Assembly: GCF_000819805.1 (NCBI RefSeq) | Contig: NZ_CDCE01000011.1 | Coordinates: 3,028 to 60,114 of the forward strand | DNA length: 57,087 bases | Source: Aeromonas diversa CDC 2478-85 | GTDB taxonomy: Bacteria > Pseudomonadota > Gammaproteobacteria > Enterobacterales > Aeromonadaceae | Direction of reading: 5' to 3' | The notes under the pieces: model-generated | Seen by the model: only the letters and a program-made list of their open reading frames with translations | Database searches by the model: none | Told to the model about the DNA's origin: nothing | Translations under genes and position numbers: made by a program | Shown here: piece by piece, positions 28,843 to 39,354 of the stretch | How the letters are laid out: every line of letters begins with the position of its first letter | Numbering within the stretch: position 1 is the stretch's first letter

Positions 28843-29510
28843 AGCAGCTGCTCCAGGGCTTGTTGGGCGGCGGCCTGCTCGGCCTTGCGACGGCTCGAGC
28901 CTATGCCAACCAGGGGAGCCCCCAGGCCGTCCACGTCACACTGGACGGTGAACTCCTGATTGTGGGCCTCACCCTTGACGTTGATGACGGTATAGGTCGG
29001 CAACGGTTTGCGATTGCCTTGCAGGATCTCCTGCAGACGGGTCTTGGGATCTTTCTGCTCGACGCCGGGCTTGATCTCCTCCAGGCGGCTGGCGTACCAG
29101 CCCAGCAGCAGGGTACGGGTGGTATCCATGCCGCTGTCGAGATAGATGGCGCCGATGATCGCCTCGACCGTGTCGGCCAGGATCGACTCGCGGCGGAAAC
29201 CACCGCTCTTGAGCTCACCCGGCCCCAGGATCAGGTGATCGCCGAGCTCGAACTCCCGGGCCAGCTCGGCCAGGGTTTTCTCGCGTACCAGGGTGGCGCG
29301 CATGCGGCTCATGTCACCTTCCGCCACCTGGGGGAAGCGGTGGAACAGCTCCTCCGCGATCACCAGGCTGAGGATGGAGTCGCCCAGAAATTCCAGGCGC
29401 TCGTTGTGACGGGAGCCGGCGCTGCGGTGGGTCAGGGACCGAGTCAGCAGCTCGTCGTCGTTGAAGCTGTAGCCCAGACGGGACTGCAGCCGATTACGCT
29501 TGATGGTCAT
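28839..29510 (-). CDS. rnc: Ribonuclease III
   Basis: A 223-residue RNase III that cuts double-stranded RNA in rRNA and mRNA processing. The nuclease domain shows [19 protein letters not shown], the catalytic signature, plus [12 protein letters not shown] with the second acidic pair. The C-terminal dsRBD has [11 protein letters not shown] and [22 protein letters not shown] 29510 shares a base with the lepB stop, so translation is coupled to lepB; the longer upstream ORF start is rejected. Confidence 0.98.
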
Positions 29511-30421
29511 CACTTGATTGCGCCAATACGGTTGAAGCGGACGCCGGTCGGGATCCAACCCGGCAGCGACGATCCCTCTTCCCGTTCAAATTCAAAACTG
29601 ATCCAGATGGCGACCGCCTTGCCGACCAGGTTCTGCTCGGGCACGAAGCCCCAGAAACGGCTGTCGGTACTGTTGTCACGGTTGTCACCCATCACGAAGT
29701 AGTGCCCCTCCGGCACCACCCACTCATCCGGGTAGGTCCCGCTCTGACGGTAGTAGCGGTCCACCAGATCGGGCATCACGGGGTTACGCAGGGTCTCATG
29801 GCTCACCGCTCCCAGCTGCTCGGTGTAGCGATCGAGCGGGATCCCCATCTGGGTAAATTCACCGCGCTGCTCAAACTTCACGTCCAGCTTCTTGAACCCT
29901 TCGCAGGTCTGCCCTTCCTCACAACGGGGGCGAATCATCAGCTCCTTGTTGCGATAGAGGATACGATCTCCGGGCAAGCCCACCACTCGCTTGATGTAGT
30001 CGACGCGTGGATCCAGCGGATACTTGAAGACCACGGCATCACCGCGCTGAGGGGCGCCGGTCTCGAGGAACTTGGTGTTGGTCACCGGATCGCGCAGGCC
30101 GTAGGCGAACTTCTCCACCAGGATGAAGTCGCCCACCAGCAGGGTCGGCATCATGGAGCCGGACGGAATCTGGAACGGCTCGTAGACGAAGGAGCGCAGG
30201 ATCAGCACCAGGGCGATCACCGGGAAGACGCCACCGGTCTGCTCAACCCAGACCGGGCGCTCGGCCAGCTTGGCCAGGCTCTTGGCATCCTCGGCGCCGT
30301 TGGCACGGGCAACGGCCACCTTGGCGGCGCGCTGCTTGGCCCATACCAGCTTGTCGACGGTCCAGATGATGCCCGTCAGTACGGTGACGACGACCAGGAT
30401 CAGGGAAAAGGTGCTCGCCAT
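29510..30421 (-). CDS. lepB: Signal peptidase I
   Basis: A 303-residue signal peptidase I that removes signal peptides at the periplasmic face. Two N-terminal membrane segments (about 5-22 and 65-78) precede the catalytic motif [13 protein letters not shown] with S89 and the lysine of [11 protein letters not shown] at about K144. [18 protein letters not shown] completes box E. The length matches E. coli LepB. It sits six bases downstream of lepA, probably in one transcript. Confidence 0.98.
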   Translation of the reverse strand: MASTFSLILVVVTVLTGIIWTVDKLVWAKQRAAKVAVARANGAEDAKSLAKLAERPVWVEQTGGVFPVIALVLILRSFVYEPFQIPSGSMMPTLLVGDFILVEKFAYGLRDPVTNTKFLETGAPQRGDAVVFKYPLDPRVDYIKRVVGLPGDRILYRNKELMIRPRCEEGQTCEGFKKLDVKFEQRGEFTQMGIPLDRYTEQLGAVSHETLRNPVMPDLVDRYYRQSGTYPDEWVVPEGHYFVMGDNRDNSTDSRFWGFVPEQNLVGKAVAIWISFEFEREEGSSLPGWIPTGVRFNRIGAIK

Positions 30422-30427
30422 GAGAGA

Positions 30428-32221
30428 TTAGTCCTTACCTACGTGGAGAATGGCCAGGAAAGCCTCCTGCGGCACGTCGACACGGCCCAGGGACTTCATC
30501 CGTTTCTTACCCTCTTTCTGCTTCTGCAGCAGCTTCTTCTTACGGCTCACGTCGCCACCGTAGCACTTGGCGGTGACGTCTTTACGCAGGGCCTTGACGG
30601 TGCTGCGGGCGATGACGTGGTTGCCAATGGCGGCCTGAATGGCGATGTCGAACATCTGGCGCGGGATCAGCTCGCGCATCTTCTCCACCACCTGGCGACC
30701 CCGGTATTGGGAGTTCTCCTTGTGGGTGATAATGGCCAGAGCGTCGATCCGCTCGCCGTTGATCAGGATGTCGAGGCGCACCATGTCGGAGGTCTCGAAG
30801 CGCTTGAAGCCGTAGTCCAGGGAGGCGTAACCGCGGCTGGTGGACTTGAGGCGATCGAAGAAGTCGAGCACCACTTCCGCCATCGGGATCTCATAGGTGA
30901 GCGCCACCTGGTTGCCGTGGTAGACCATGTTGGTCTGCACGCCGCGCTTCTCGATACACAGGGTGATGACGTTGCCCATGTACTCCTGCGGCAGCAGGAT
31001 GTTGCACTCGGCGATGGGCTCACGCACCTCTGCGATGCTGGTCACCGCCGGCAGCTGGGCCGGGCTGTCGATGTAGACGGTCTCACCGTCGGTGGTGAGC
31101 ACCTCATAGACCACGGTCGGTGCCGTGGTGATGAGATCCAGGTCGTATTCACGCTCCAGACGCTCCTGGATGATCTCCATGTGCAGCATGCCAAGGAAGC
31201 CACAGCGGAAGCCAAAGCCCAGGGCGGTGGAGTTCTCCGGCTCGTAGAACAGGGAGGCATCGTTCAAGGAGAGCTTCTCGAGCGCGTCACGGAACGCCTC
31301 ATAGTCGTCGCTGGAGATGGGGAACAGGCCCGCATAGACCTGGGGCTTAACCTTCTTGAAGCCCGCCAGCGGCTTGTCGGCGCCATGCTTGGCCAGGGTC
31401 AGGGTATCGCCCACCGGCGCACCGTGGATGTCCTTGATGCCGCAGACAACCCAACCTACCTCGCCACAGCCCAGGCCGTCGGTGTCCACCTGCTTGGGGG
31501 TGAAGATACCGATGCGATCGACGCCCCAGGTCTGGCCTGTGCTCATGACTTTGATCTTGTCGTTCTTCTTCAGAGAACCGTTCTTGATGCGCACCAGGGA
31601 GACGACGCCCAGATAGGAGTCGAACCAGGAGTCGATGATCAGCGCCTGCAGCGGCGCCTCGGGATCCCCTTCCGGAGACGGGATCTTGGCCACTATCTCT
31701 TCCAGCACCAGATCGACGCCGAGGCCGGTCTTGGCGGAGCAGCGCACCGCGTCGATCGCGTCGATGCCGACGATGTCCTCAATCTCTTCGGCCACGCGTT
31801 CGGGCTCGGCCGCCGGCAGATCGATCTTGTTGAGTACCGGCACCACTTCCAGGTCCATTTCCATGGCGGTGTAGCAGTTGGCCAGAGTCTGTGCCTCAAC
31901 CCCCTGACCGGCGTCGACCACCAACAGCGCCCCTTCACAGGCAGCCAGGGAACGGGATACCTCGTAGGAGAAGTCCACGTGGCCCGGGGTGTCGATAAAG
32001 TTCAGCTGATAGGTGTTACCGTCTTTGGCCTGGTAGTTCAGGGTCACACTCTGTGCCTTGATGGTAATGCCGCGCTCACGCTCCAGGTCCATGGAGTCAA
32101 GCACCTGAGCCTGCATCTCACGGTCGGAGAGTCCGCCACAGGTCTGGATCAGGCGGTCGGACAGCGTCGACTTGCCGTGGTCAATGTGGGCGATAATGGA
32201 AAAGTTACGAATGTGTTTCAT
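30428..32221 (-). CDS. lepA: Elongation factor 4 (LepA)
   Basis: A 597-residue translational GTPase that acts in ribosome back-translocation or initiation. The N-terminus [19 protein letters not shown] has the G1 box; [20 protein letters not shown] is G3 and NKIDLP is G4. The unique LepA C-terminal domain ends with [23 protein letters not shown] 32221 is chosen because it aligns with E. coli LepA; a TTG 18 bases upstream is possible but unlikely. Transcription continues to lepB. Confidence 0.98.
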   Translation of the reverse strand: MKHIRNFSIIAHIDHGKSTLSDRLIQTCGGLSDREMQAQVLDSMDLERERGITIKAQSVTLNYQAKDGNTYQLNFIDTPGHVDFSYEVSRSLAACEGALLVVDAGQGVEAQTLANCYTAMEMDLEVVPVLNKIDLPAAEPERVAEEIEDIVGIDAIDAVRCSAKTGLGVDLVLEEIVAKIPSPEGDPEAPLQALIIDSWFDSYLGVVSLVRIKNGSLKKNDKIKVMSTGQTWGVDRIGIFTPKQVDTDGLGCGEVGWVVCGIKDIHGAPVGDTLTLAKHGADKPLAGFKKVKPQVYAGLFPISSDDYEAFRDALEKLSLNDASLFYEPENSTALGFGFRCGFLGMLHMEIIQERLEREYDLDLITTAPTVVYEVLTTDGETVYIDSPAQLPAVTSIAEVREPIAECNILLPQEYMGNVITLCIEKRGVQTNMVYHGNQVALTYEIPMAEVVLDFFDRLKSTSRGYASLDYGFKRFETSDMVRLDILINGERIDALAIITHKENSQYRGRQVVEKMRELIPRQMFDIAIQAAIGNHVIARSTVKALRKDVTAKCYGGDVSRKKKLLQKQKEGKKRMKSLGRVDVPQEAFLAILHVGKD

Positions 32222-32340
32222 CGAGCAATAATCACTCAAAAAAGGGTTGTGTCCGGATATGGAGGCAGGATTTTACTGGATAAGCGCACGCTCGGCCATT
32301 CTTTAGTCGGCCACCCCAGTAAAATCGCCTCCTGCGGGGC

Positions 32341-32811
32341 TTAAGGATGGAAACGGGTGGGGATGACGCCACCCAGCATACGGGGGGCATACTCCCCCTC
32401 GCCGAGGCGACGGGAAAGGTAACGAACCAGTAAAAAACCAGCAGCGCCGCCGAGCGCTGTGGTGAGGATGCTGACCCCTTCGCCGGCCTGAAGCAGGGGA
32501 CGCAGCCAGAGTTGGCCGAGCAGTCCGCCCCCCACCAGGCAGAGCAGGGGAAGCAGATAGACCAGCAGGGCCCCCTGGATCAGGCTGTGCTGGGGGATGC
32601 CGATGCGGATCTGCTGGCCCACCCTCACCTCGGCGCACAGGCGCACCCGCACCCGTTGGGCGCGATTGGCCATGGCCTTGGCGACGGTGCCTGTGCCGCA
32701 GTCACTCTGCTGCTGACAGCTGTTGCAGGCGCTGCGCCGCTCGCAGCTGACCCAGGCGTGGTCGCCGTCGAGTTCAACCACGGTGGCCAACTCCTCGCTC
32801 ATGGGATTCAT
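32341..32811 (-). CDS. rseC: Sigma-E regulator / SoxR-reducing protein RseC
   Basis: A 156-residue inner-membrane protein. An N-terminal cysteine-rich domain (CERRSACNSCQQQSDCGTG, about residues 23-41) may bind an iron-sulfur cluster. Two hydrophobic segments follow (around 81-97 and 112-130). RseC acts positively in sigma-E control and in SoxR reduction in E. coli. The ATG overlaps the rseB stop by four bases (ATGA). It ends the rpoE operon; lepA begins about 120 bases further on. Confidence 0.95.
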   Translation of the reverse strand: MNPMSEELATVVELDGDHAWVSCERRSACNSCQQQSDCGTGTVAKAMANRAQRVRVRLCAEVRVGQQIRIGIPQHSLIQGALLVYLLPLLCLVGGGLLGQLWLRPLLQAGEGVSILTTALGGAAGFLLVRYLSRRLGEGEYAPRMLGGVIPTRFHP

Positions 32812-33788
32812 TGCACCGCCTCGTTGCGTGAGATGGGCTTGATCGACTCGGCGATGCGCTTGGCGGTTTCGGCAGGCACCTCCCCGACCACAGTAATCTC
32901 AACCCCCACCTCGTTGACGAAGCTCACCAGGGTGGTTGCCCCCTGGCGGATCAACTGCTGGCGCACACTCTGTTTCGGGTCGGCGCGAGCGACGTAGACG
33001 GAGAGATCCACCAGGCCGTCGGAGGCCATCATGTAATCCACAGGGACATTGGTTGCCACCAACCGGTGACGATCCCGCGACTTGAGGGTGAAGCCGTCCG
33101 GCAGCCAGGTGATGCGCCAACCCAGATCTTGCTGGGGCGCCTGATAGGCCTCTTCCAGCGCCAACGCCGGAGGCTGGGGGGCGGCGGCCAGTTTACTGAG
33201 CCAGGCCGGCGGGGCCGTGAACAGATCGAGATCGACCCCCAACACCTGCTCCACCAGATTGCCCTCGCGATCGAGCATATCGACACGCAGCAGGAGCTGG
33301 CTCTCTTCGTCGATCCAGACCACAAAGCCATATTTATCTCCGTCACGGGGCACCAGCCGCACCACCTGGGAGACCTGGCCGGCGACGCGGCTGCGCCCGG
33401 CCAGCACCACGTCATAGGAGTGGATCAGCTGATCGAGCGGCACCCGTTGCAGTGAGCTCCAGATACCGGGGAAACGAGCCCCTTTCAGGGTATAGGGTGA
33501 GTGGCCATATTCGAAGAAGGTGTAATCATCGGCCCGCTGCAGAAACTCGATGTTTTGACCATCCAGATGGGTCAGGTGGGCCACCTGCTGCCCCTTGATG
33601 ACGGCATGACTGTAACGAAGGGATTCGATACGACCCTGGCGGACCTTGACCATGGAGAGTTCGAAGTTGTGGGTGTGGGCGGCACTCTGCATCTGTTGCA
33701 GCAAGGCCTCGGCCGACGCAGGGTCGGCCGAGGCCTGGGAGCAAATCAGGAGCAGAGCGGCCGGTACTGCGAGGCGACTCTTGCGCAC
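32808..33788 (-). CDS. rseB: Sigma-E regulator RseB
   Basis: A 326-residue periplasmic protein that binds RseA and shields it from DegS cleavage until lipopolysaccharide stress is sensed. The signal peptide (LAVPAALLLICSQASA) is followed by the MucB/RseB large domain (NFELSMVKVRQGRIESLRYS, LVPRDGDKYGFVVWIDEESQ) and a smaller C-terminal domain from about residue 215. The start is GTG, with AGGAA about eight bases upstream. It lies between rseA and rseC. Confidence 0.96.
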   Translation of the reverse strand: MRKSRLAVPAALLLICSQASADPASAEALLQQMQSAAHTHNFELSMVKVRQGRIESLRYSHAVIKGQQVAHLTHLDGQNIEFLQRADDYTFFEYGHSPYTLKGARFPGIWSSLQRVPLDQLIHSYDVVLAGRSRVAGQVSQVVRLVPRDGDKYGFVVWIDEESQLLLRVDMLDREGNLVEQVLGVDLDLFTAPPAWLSKLAAAPQPPALALEEAYQAPQQDLGWRITWLPDGFTLKSRDRHRLVATNVPVDYMMASDGLVDLSVYVARADPKQSVRQQLIRQGATTLVSFVNEVGVEITVVGEVPAETAKRIAESIKPISRNEAVQ

Positions 33789-33793
33789 GAAGA

Positions 33794-34378
33794 CTATTCC
33801 TGAACCTGTTGTGCCTGATGGAGACGTTGCTGGAGCTGATGATCGCGCAGGAAGGCGTTGATACGCTCACGCTGCTCGTTCATCTGCTGCTCGGTCAGCG
33901 CCTGCTGACGAGCACGGCTGTCATCCTTGGGATAGTGAACACTCACCGGGGCGGCATTTCCTCCCACGGGTATGGTGTTGAGCACGGGATTAACCGGTGC
34001 CACCGGATCCTGCACCTGATAGTGCTGCACCCCGAAGATAACGGCGGCAGCGACAGAGGCGGCGATAGCATATTGGCCCATCTGCTGGCCGAAGCGACGC
34101 ACCAGCGGAATCACCTTGCCGCCATGACGCGGGGCAGCCGGTGTCGGCTGGGGCGCCAGCACAGTCGGCTCTGCCTCGAGAGCCAAGGCAATCTTGTCAC
34201 ACAGATCGAACTGCATGGTGTCAGGCAGCTCGCCCCGCATGGCATCACCGATGAGATGATAGCGTGACCAGCTGGCTTGCTGCTCGGCATCGCTCATGAC
34301 CTCATCAATCGCCTGCCGACCCTGCTCACCGTCCAGCACCCCATCCATCAGGGCGGAAAGTTGCTCTTTGTTCGCCAT
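33794..34378 (-). CDS. rseA: Anti-sigma-E factor RseA
   Basis: A 194-residue anti-sigma factor. The cytoplasmic N-terminal domain (MANKEQLSALMDGVLDGEQG, then SRYHLIGDAMRGELPDTM) binds RpoE; it has one membrane segment at about residues 99-115 (QYAIAASVAAAVIFGVQHY); the periplasmic tail is rich in Gln and Arg and would be the RseB- and DegS-sensitive part. It follows rpoE by 21 bases. Confidence 0.96.
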   Translation of the reverse strand: MANKEQLSALMDGVLDGEQGRQAIDEVMSDAEQQASWSRYHLIGDAMRGELPDTMQFDLCDKIALALEAEPTVLAPQPTPAAPRHGGKVIPLVRRFGQQMGQYAIAASVAAAVIFGVQHYQVQDPVAPVNPVLNTIPVGGNAAPVSVHYPKDDSRARQQALTEQQMNEQRERINAFLRDHQLQQRLHQAQQVQE

Positions 34379-34399
34379 AAGAAAACCTGTATCCCCAAG

Positions 34400-34981
34400 T
34401 TAATGTGCAATCAGAGGTTGCAGCTTCTTGTCGATCGCTTCCCGCGCCCGAAAGATTCTGGAACGCACGGTACCGACCGGGCACTCCATGATCTCTGCAA
34501 TCTCTTCATAACTCAGCCCTTCCAGTTCGCGAAGGGTGATTGCCGTCCGCAAGTCTTCGGGCAGCGACTCTATGGTGGCGAAGACGGTCCGTTTGATCTC
34601 GTCGGTCAACGCCAGGTTTTCCGGTGTCGAGACCTCGGTCAAGGCCTCTCCCCCGTCGTAGTACTCTGCCTCGTCTGCCTCCACGTCACTGCTGGGGGGA
34701 CGGCGCCCCTGGGAGGTCAGGTAATTCTTGGCCGTGTTCACGGCGATTCGGTACAACCAGGTATAGAAGGCACTCTCGCCGCGAAACGAGCCGATGGAGC
34801 GATAAGCCTTGATAAAGGCCTCCTGTGCCACATCGGGTACGTCGCCGGGATTGCTGACATAGCGTGATACCAGGTTGACCACCTTGTGCTGATACTTGCG
34901 TACCAGCAGGTTGAACGCGTTCTTGTCACCGCGTTGAACGCGCTCAACCAGTTGTTCGTCCAGTAGATTCTGGTCGCTCAT
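34400..34981 (-). CDS. rpoE: Extracytoplasmic stress sigma factor RpoE (sigma-E)
   Basis: A 193-residue ECF sigma factor that directs transcription of outer-membrane repair genes. Region 2 covers about 10-90 (LVRKYQHKVVNLVSRYV, DVAQEAFIKAYRSIGSFRGE, FYTWLYRIAVNTAKNYL) and region 4 about 130-185 (LPEDLRTAITLRELEGLSYE, GTVRSRIFRAREAID). It is close to E. coli RpoE in length and sequence. A sigma-E-type promoter lies upstream at 35045-35072, so it is probably autoregulated. It is divergent from nadB, as in E. coli. Confidence 0.98.
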   Translation of the reverse strand: MSDQNLLDEQLVERVQRGDKNAFNLLVRKYQHKVVNLVSRYVSNPGDVPDVAQEAFIKAYRSIGSFRGESAFYTWLYRIAVNTAKNYLTSQGRRPPSSDVEADEAEYYDGGEALTEVSTPENLALTDEIKRTVFATIESLPEDLRTAITLRELEGLSYEEIAEIMECPVGTVRSRIFRAREAIDKKLQPLIAH

Positions 34982-35044
34982 TGGAGCCGTAAAACCCCCA
35001 TCAGGTTATTGTTCTTCTCTTCCGGCCCTTCCTAAGCGCACTAG

Positions 35045-35072
35045 TTCAGACAGGGTTCAGCAAGGAAAGTTC
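35045..35072 (-). promoter_or_regulatory. Sigma-E promoter of rpoE
   Basis: On the minus strand GAACTT (35072-35067), a 16-base spacer, then TCTGAA (35050-35045). This matches the sigma-E consensus (GAACTT, 16-17 bases, TCTGA-like). It lies about 64 bases upstream of the rpoE start codon, which would give autoactivation. Confidence 0.85.
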
Positions 35073-35162
35073 GCTCGGGCGCAAAAAAATGTGATGCAGG
35101 CTGCATCCTGCCGGCCCCTTGGGCTACCATAGGGCCAGTTTTAACTCAGGCCAATGATACTT

Positions 35163-36770
35163 ATGAAAGCAAGTGTTGAATACCTTTGCGACGTACTCAT
35201 CATTGGTAGCGGTGCCGCCGGTCTCTCTCTCGCCCTGCGCCTGGCAGACTCGGCAAAAGTCCTCGTACTGAGCAAGGGGCCCATCAGTGAAGGGGCCACT
35301 TTCTATGCGCAAGGAGGCATCGCTGCCGTGTTCGACGAGACCGACAGCATCGAATCCCACGTCAATGACACCCTCAACGCCGGCGCCGGATTGTGCGACG
35401 CGCGTGCGGTCGAATTCACCGCCCGCCACGCCCGCGACTCGATCCAGTGGCTGATCGGCCAGGGGGTACCGTTTGACAAGGAAGAAGGAGAAGAGGGGGA
35501 GGAGCACTATCACCTCACCCGCGAGGGGGGCCACAGCCACCGCCGCATCTTCCACGCCGCCGATGCCACCGGCAAGGCGGTGCAGACCACCCTGGTCGAT
35601 CAGGTGCGCCAGCACCCCAATATCCAGCTGATGGAGCGCTTCAACGCCGTCGATCTCCTCACCACCCGCAAGCTCGGCCTGCCCGGCAACAAGGTGCTCG
35701 GCGCCTATGTCTGGAACCGCAACAGCGAAGAGGTGGAGGTGGTGCGCGCCCGCTTCGTGGCCCTGGCCACCGGCGGCGCCTCCAAGGTGTATCAATACAC
35801 CTCCAACCCGGACGTGAGCTCGGGCGATGGCATCGCCATGGCGTGGCGTGCCGGCTGCCGGGTGGCGAATCTGGAGTTCAACCAGTTCCACCCCACCAGC
35901 CTGTTCCACCCGGACGATCGCAACTTCCTGCTGACCGAGGCACTGCGCGGTGAGGGCGCCTACCTGCGCCGCCCCGACGGCAGCCGCTTCATGCCCGATT
36001 TCGACGAGCGTGCCGAGCTGGCGCCACGCGATATCGTCGCGCGCGCCATCGACCACGAGATGAAACGCCTCGGGGTGGACTGCATGTATCTGGACATCAG
36101 CCACAAGCCGAGCGATTTCATCATCAAGCACTTCCCGACCATCTATGAGCGCTGCATGGCGGTGGGGATCGACATCACCAGGGAGCCCATGCCCGTGGTG
36201 CCGGCCGCCCACTACACCTGTGGCGGTGTCATGGTCGACAAGCACGGTCAGACCGACATTCCGGGTCTCTACGCCATCGGCGAGGTGACCTACACCGGGC
36301 TGCACGGCGCCAACCGCATGGCCTCCAACTCCCTGCTCGAGTGCGTGGTCTACGCCCGCTTCGCCGCCGAGGACATCCTGGCCAAGCTGCCGGCGAGCGA
36401 AGAGCCGCCCGCCCTGCCCGCCTGGGACGAGAGCCAGGTGGACGACTCGGACGAGCGGGTGGTGATCCAGCACAACTGGCACGAGCTGCGCCTGATGATG
36501 TGGGACTACGTGGGGATCGTGCGCACCAACAAGCGCCTCGAGCGCGCCAAGCGCCGCATCGAGCTGCTCAAGCAGGAGGTGCAGGAGTACTACGCCAACT
36601 TCCGCGTCTCCAACAACCTGCTGGAGCTGCGCAACCTGCTGCAGGTGGCCGAGCTCATCGTCGAGTGCGCCATCCGCCGCAAGGAGTCCCGCGGCCTGCA
36701 CTATAACCTCGACTACCCGGATCAGCTGCCCAATCCCAAGCCGACCATACTCACTCCCAAGCCGGAGTAA
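35163..36770 (+). CDS. nadB: L-aspartate oxidase
   Basis: A 535-residue flavoprotein that oxidises aspartate to iminoaspartate in NAD biosynthesis. The FAD-binding N-terminus reads [20 protein letters not shown], followed by [40 protein letters not shown] and the active-site segment [35 protein letters not shown] is the late dinucleotide motif. Two possible ATG starts (35154 and 35163) lie near an AGG; I favour 35163 by alignment with the E. coli N-terminus. It is divergent from rpoE. Confidence 0.97.
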   Translation: MKASVEYLCDVLIIGSGAAGLSLALRLADSAKVLVLSKGPISEGATFYAQGGIAAVFDETDSIESHVNDTLNAGAGLCDARAVEFTARHARDSIQWLIGQGVPFDKEEGEEGEEHYHLTREGGHSHRRIFHAADATGKAVQTTLVDQVRQHPNIQLMERFNAVDLLTTRKLGLPGNKVLGAYVWNRNSEEVEVVRARFVALATGGASKVYQYTSNPDVSSGDGIAMAWRAGCRVANLEFNQFHPTSLFHPDDRNFLLTEALRGEGAYLRRPDGSRFMPDFDERAELAPRDIVARAIDHEMKRLGVDCMYLDISHKPSDFIIKHFPTIYERCMAVGIDITREPMPVVPAAHYTCGGVMVDKHGQTDIPGLYAIGEVTYTGLHGANRMASNSLLECVVYARFAAEDILAKLPASEEPPALPAWDESQVDDSDERVVIQHNWHELRLMMWDYVGIVRTNKRLERAKRRIELLKQEVQEYYANFRVSNNLLELRNLLQVAELIVECAIRRKESRGLHYNLDYPDQLPNPKPTILTPKPE

Positions 36771-36772
36771 CC

Positions 36773-36795
36773 AAGGGGCCCATCATGGGCCCCTT
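36773..36795 (+). terminator. Terminator of nadB
   Basis: The stem AAGGGGCCC/GGGCCCCTT with loop ATCAT is followed by CTCGTTT. It begins three bases after the nadB stop. The T-run is short, so efficiency is uncertain. Confidence 0.7.
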
Positions 36796-36923
36796 CTCGT
36801 TTCCCTCATTCGGGTGTGAATGAGTTCACACTTCCCCCACTCCGACCCATTTGTGGCAACACAAGTCTCTATAATGCTTGCGCTCCACCGGAGCATCATC
36901 TGTCTACGCTACGGAAAACCATA

Positions 36924-38300
36924 ATGAAAACAATGATGAAACATGCCATCGCAGCCTCAGTGTCGCTCGCCTTGCTAGCTGGCTGCGACTTCTCTTTCAA
37001 TAGCGACGATACTGACACCGCGGCCAGCACGGTCCGCTTTGCCACCTTCAACCTCTCCTTTGACCGCACCGCGGCAGGCATGCTCTCCGGCGAGCTGGCC
37101 CTGACCCGTTCGGCGCAAGACACCCTGCTGGCCCGTCTGGCAGAGGGTAGCCTCGCCGGCGCCGAGAAGACCCGCGCCCTCAACGTCCAGCAGATCCGCA
37201 ACGTGGCCGAGATCATCCAGCGCACCCGCCCGGATGTCTTCGTGCTCGACGAGTTCGACAACGACGGCAAAGGCGAAGACACCCGGGATCTGAAGGCCTT
37301 CAACGACAACTATCTGGCTCATGCCCAGCACGCCGAGGTCAAGGCCATCACCTATCCGGTGATGGAGAGCTTCGCCACCAACACAGGTCTGATGAGCGGC
37401 TTCGATCTCAACAACGATGGCAAGGTGAACTCGGGTCCTGACGATGCCTGGGGTTTTGGCAACTATCACGGCCAGTACGCCTTCGCCCTGCTCTCCAAGT
37501 ATCCGGTGGACAGCAAGCAGATCCGCACCTTCCAGAAGTTCAAGTGGAAAGACATGCCGGGTGAGCAGAACCCCATCATCGACGACTGCAATAACGCCAA
37601 GGCCCCGATCCCGGCCAATCGCCAATGCGGCGATCGCTGGTACAGCGATGATGCCTGGAATGGCTTCCCCCTCTCCTCCAAGAACCACGTCGATGTACCG
37701 GTTCGGGTGAAGACCGGTAACGGCGAGACGGTGATCCACTTCCTGCTCTCCCACCCGACGCCCCCCATCTTCGGCAACGCGGCGCAGCACAACCGCAAAC
37801 ACAACCGCGCCGAGGTGGATTTCTGGAATGACTATGTGGCGGGCGAGAGCTACATGGTCGATGACCAGGGCAAGACGGGCGGGCTCGCCAGCGGTGCGCG
37901 CTTCGTCATCGCCGGGGATCTCAACGCCGATCCGCAGATAGGTGATGGTGATCTCACCGCCATCCAGGATCTGCACAACAACGCCCTGGTCAATCAGGCG
38001 GTGAGCAACGGCCATCTCATCCCCACCAGCGAGGGGGGCCCCGAGTGCCTGGCAAGCAAGGTGTGCCAACGCAACAACAGCCGCCCGACTCCGGAGCGCA
38101 TCACCAGCAGCAGCGGTCTGCAGCTTGACCACGTGCTCCCCTCGGCCAACCTGGAGGCGAGCGCCGCCGGCGTGTTCTGGCCCTCGAGCAGCCAGAGCGG
38201 CTATCACCTGGTCTACGGGGAGTTCGACGGCAAGCCGGACATCGCCAAGAAGGTCTCCTCGGATCACCGCCTGGTGTGGGTCGACCTCAAGGTGAAGTAA
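36924..38300 (+). CDS. Putative lipoprotein nuclease/phosphatase of the EEP family
   Basis: A 458-residue endonuclease/exonuclease/phosphatase-fold protein. The signal peptide ends in the lipobox LLAGC with Cys21, followed by Asp22; in enteric bacteria an Asp at +2 usually keeps lipoproteins in the inner membrane. Visible catalytic motifs are VRFATFNLSF, FVLDEFDNDG, the LSHPTPP segment, VIAGDLNADPQIGDGD and SSDHRLVWVDL. Substrate is unknown; related proteins include extracellular nucleases and phosphodiesterases. ATG 36924 is chosen for its signal peptide; the ORF itself starts further upstream without one. It stands alone behind the nadB terminator. Confidence 0.86.
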   Translation: MKTMMKHAIAASVSLALLAGCDFSFNSDDTDTAASTVRFATFNLSFDRTAAGMLSGELALTRSAQDTLLARLAEGSLAGAEKTRALNVQQIRNVAEIIQRTRPDVFVLDEFDNDGKGEDTRDLKAFNDNYLAHAQHAEVKAITYPVMESFATNTGLMSGFDLNNDGKVNSGPDDAWGFGNYHGQYAFALLSKYPVDSKQIRTFQKFKWKDMPGEQNPIIDDCNNAKAPIPANRQCGDRWYSDDAWNGFPLSSKNHVDVPVRVKTGNGETVIHFLLSHPTPPIFGNAAQHNRKHNRAEVDFWNDYVAGESYMVDDQGKTGGLASGARFVIAGDLNADPQIGDGDLTAIQDLHNNALVNQAVSNGHLIPTSEGGPECLASKVCQRNNSRPTPERITSSSGLQLDHVLPSANLEASAAGVFWPSSSQSGYHLVYGEFDGKPDIAKKVSSDHRLVWVDLKVK

Positions 38301-38617
38301 CCGACGTCAGGCTCGATGAGCCCGAGTGCGGATCGCACATCTGAAGTGAAAGCAGGGGCCGGTGACACCCGTATGGTGTCACCGGCCCCGATGCGATGGG
38401 GAGCCCGTCCCCCATACCCACGCATCACCCGGCAAGCCTCTAGCCACTCGGCGTCGGCTCGGGTTGGCACCCGATGATCGAGCGCCACAATCCCCATGTG
38501 ATTCCCGCCTTACCCACCCGGCGATGACCCCTCGATCACAGTTTTTGTGCGCCACACGCGCTATGGTCTGCACTCCCTTTTCGCCCTCTGGGCGCGTCTT
38601 CTATCGAGGAGTTCAAC
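38301..38617. other. Intergenic region with a 15-bp perfect inverted repeat
   Basis: No gene is supported. GGGGCCGGTGACACC at 38355-38369 and its reverse complement at 38375-38389, with a 5-base loop, could end the upstream EEP-gene transcript, although no T-run follows. The last 40 bases carry the pepE leader with GAGGAG. Confidence 0.7.
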
Positions 38618-39343
38618 ATGGAGCTACTACTGCTGAGCAACGGAAAAACCGACGAACACCCCGGCCTGCTCGGCTGGGCCCGGGAGCGGGTACAAGCCCT
38701 GTTGGCTCGCCACCATGTAGAGCGCATCTTGCTGATCCCCTATGCCGTGATCCGGGGAGACTGGGATCAGAGGGCGGCCGATCTGGCCGAGAGTCTGGGC
38801 GTCCAGGTGCAAAGCATTCACCACGCTGCCGATCCGGTGGCCGCCGTGCAACAGGCCCAGGCCATCTTCGTGAGCGGTGGCAACACCTGGCGCCTGAACC
38901 AACAGCTCCATGAGCTGGGGCTGGTGGTGCCGATTGCGCGGGCGGTACGCGAGCGTGGCGTCCCCTATGTGGGCTGGAGCGCCGGGTGTAACGTGGCCAC
39001 CCCTTCGATCCGCACCACCAACGACATGCCGGTGTGCAGCGCCGCCGTGCTGCCGGCACTGGGGCTGTTCCCGTTGCAGATTAATCCCCACTATCTCGAT
39101 GCCAGCATCAGCGGCCACATGGGGGAGACCCGTGACGAGCGCCTCGCCGAGTTCTGCGCCATCAACCCAAGCGAAACCGTGCTGGCCCTGCGTGAGGCAA
39201 GCCTGGTGCAGGTGAGCGACGATCGCATCGACTACTGGAGCGTGCGCGGCCAGAGCTACAAGCTGTTCCGCCATGGCGAAGCGACGACCGAGCATAACGA
39301 CGTCACCCCGTTGGCGGCCCTCACCCCCTTCATGCCCGCCTGA
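38618..39343 (+). CDS. pepE: Dipeptidase E (peptidase S51)
   Basis: A 241-residue cytoplasmic dipeptidase that prefers N-terminal aspartyl dipeptides. The serine nucleophile lies in VGWSAGCNVATPS (S121), and INPHYLDASISGHMGETRDE carries the histidine (about H158) with a nearby acidic residue. The N-terminal MELLLLSNGKTDEHP and VSGGNTWRLNQQL are typical of the family. A strong site (GAGGAG) precedes the ATG. Confidence 0.96.
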   Translation: MELLLLSNGKTDEHPGLLGWARERVQALLARHHVERILLIPYAVIRGDWDQRAADLAESLGVQVQSIHHAADPVAAVQQAQAIFVSGGNTWRLNQQLHELGLVVPIARAVRERGVPYVGWSAGCNVATPSIRTTNDMPVCSAAVLPALGLFPLQINPHYLDASISGHMGETRDERLAEFCAINPSETVLALREASLVQVSDDRIDYWSVRGQSYKLFRHGEATTEHNDVTPLAALTPFMPA

Positions 39344-39354
39344 TCCTGCGGCCG

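Noticed and set aside
29702..32344. 880-codon ORF on the plus strand
   Set aside because: Antisense to lepB and lepA; G+C-rich genes often leave long open frames on the opposite strand. Composition is not protein-like.
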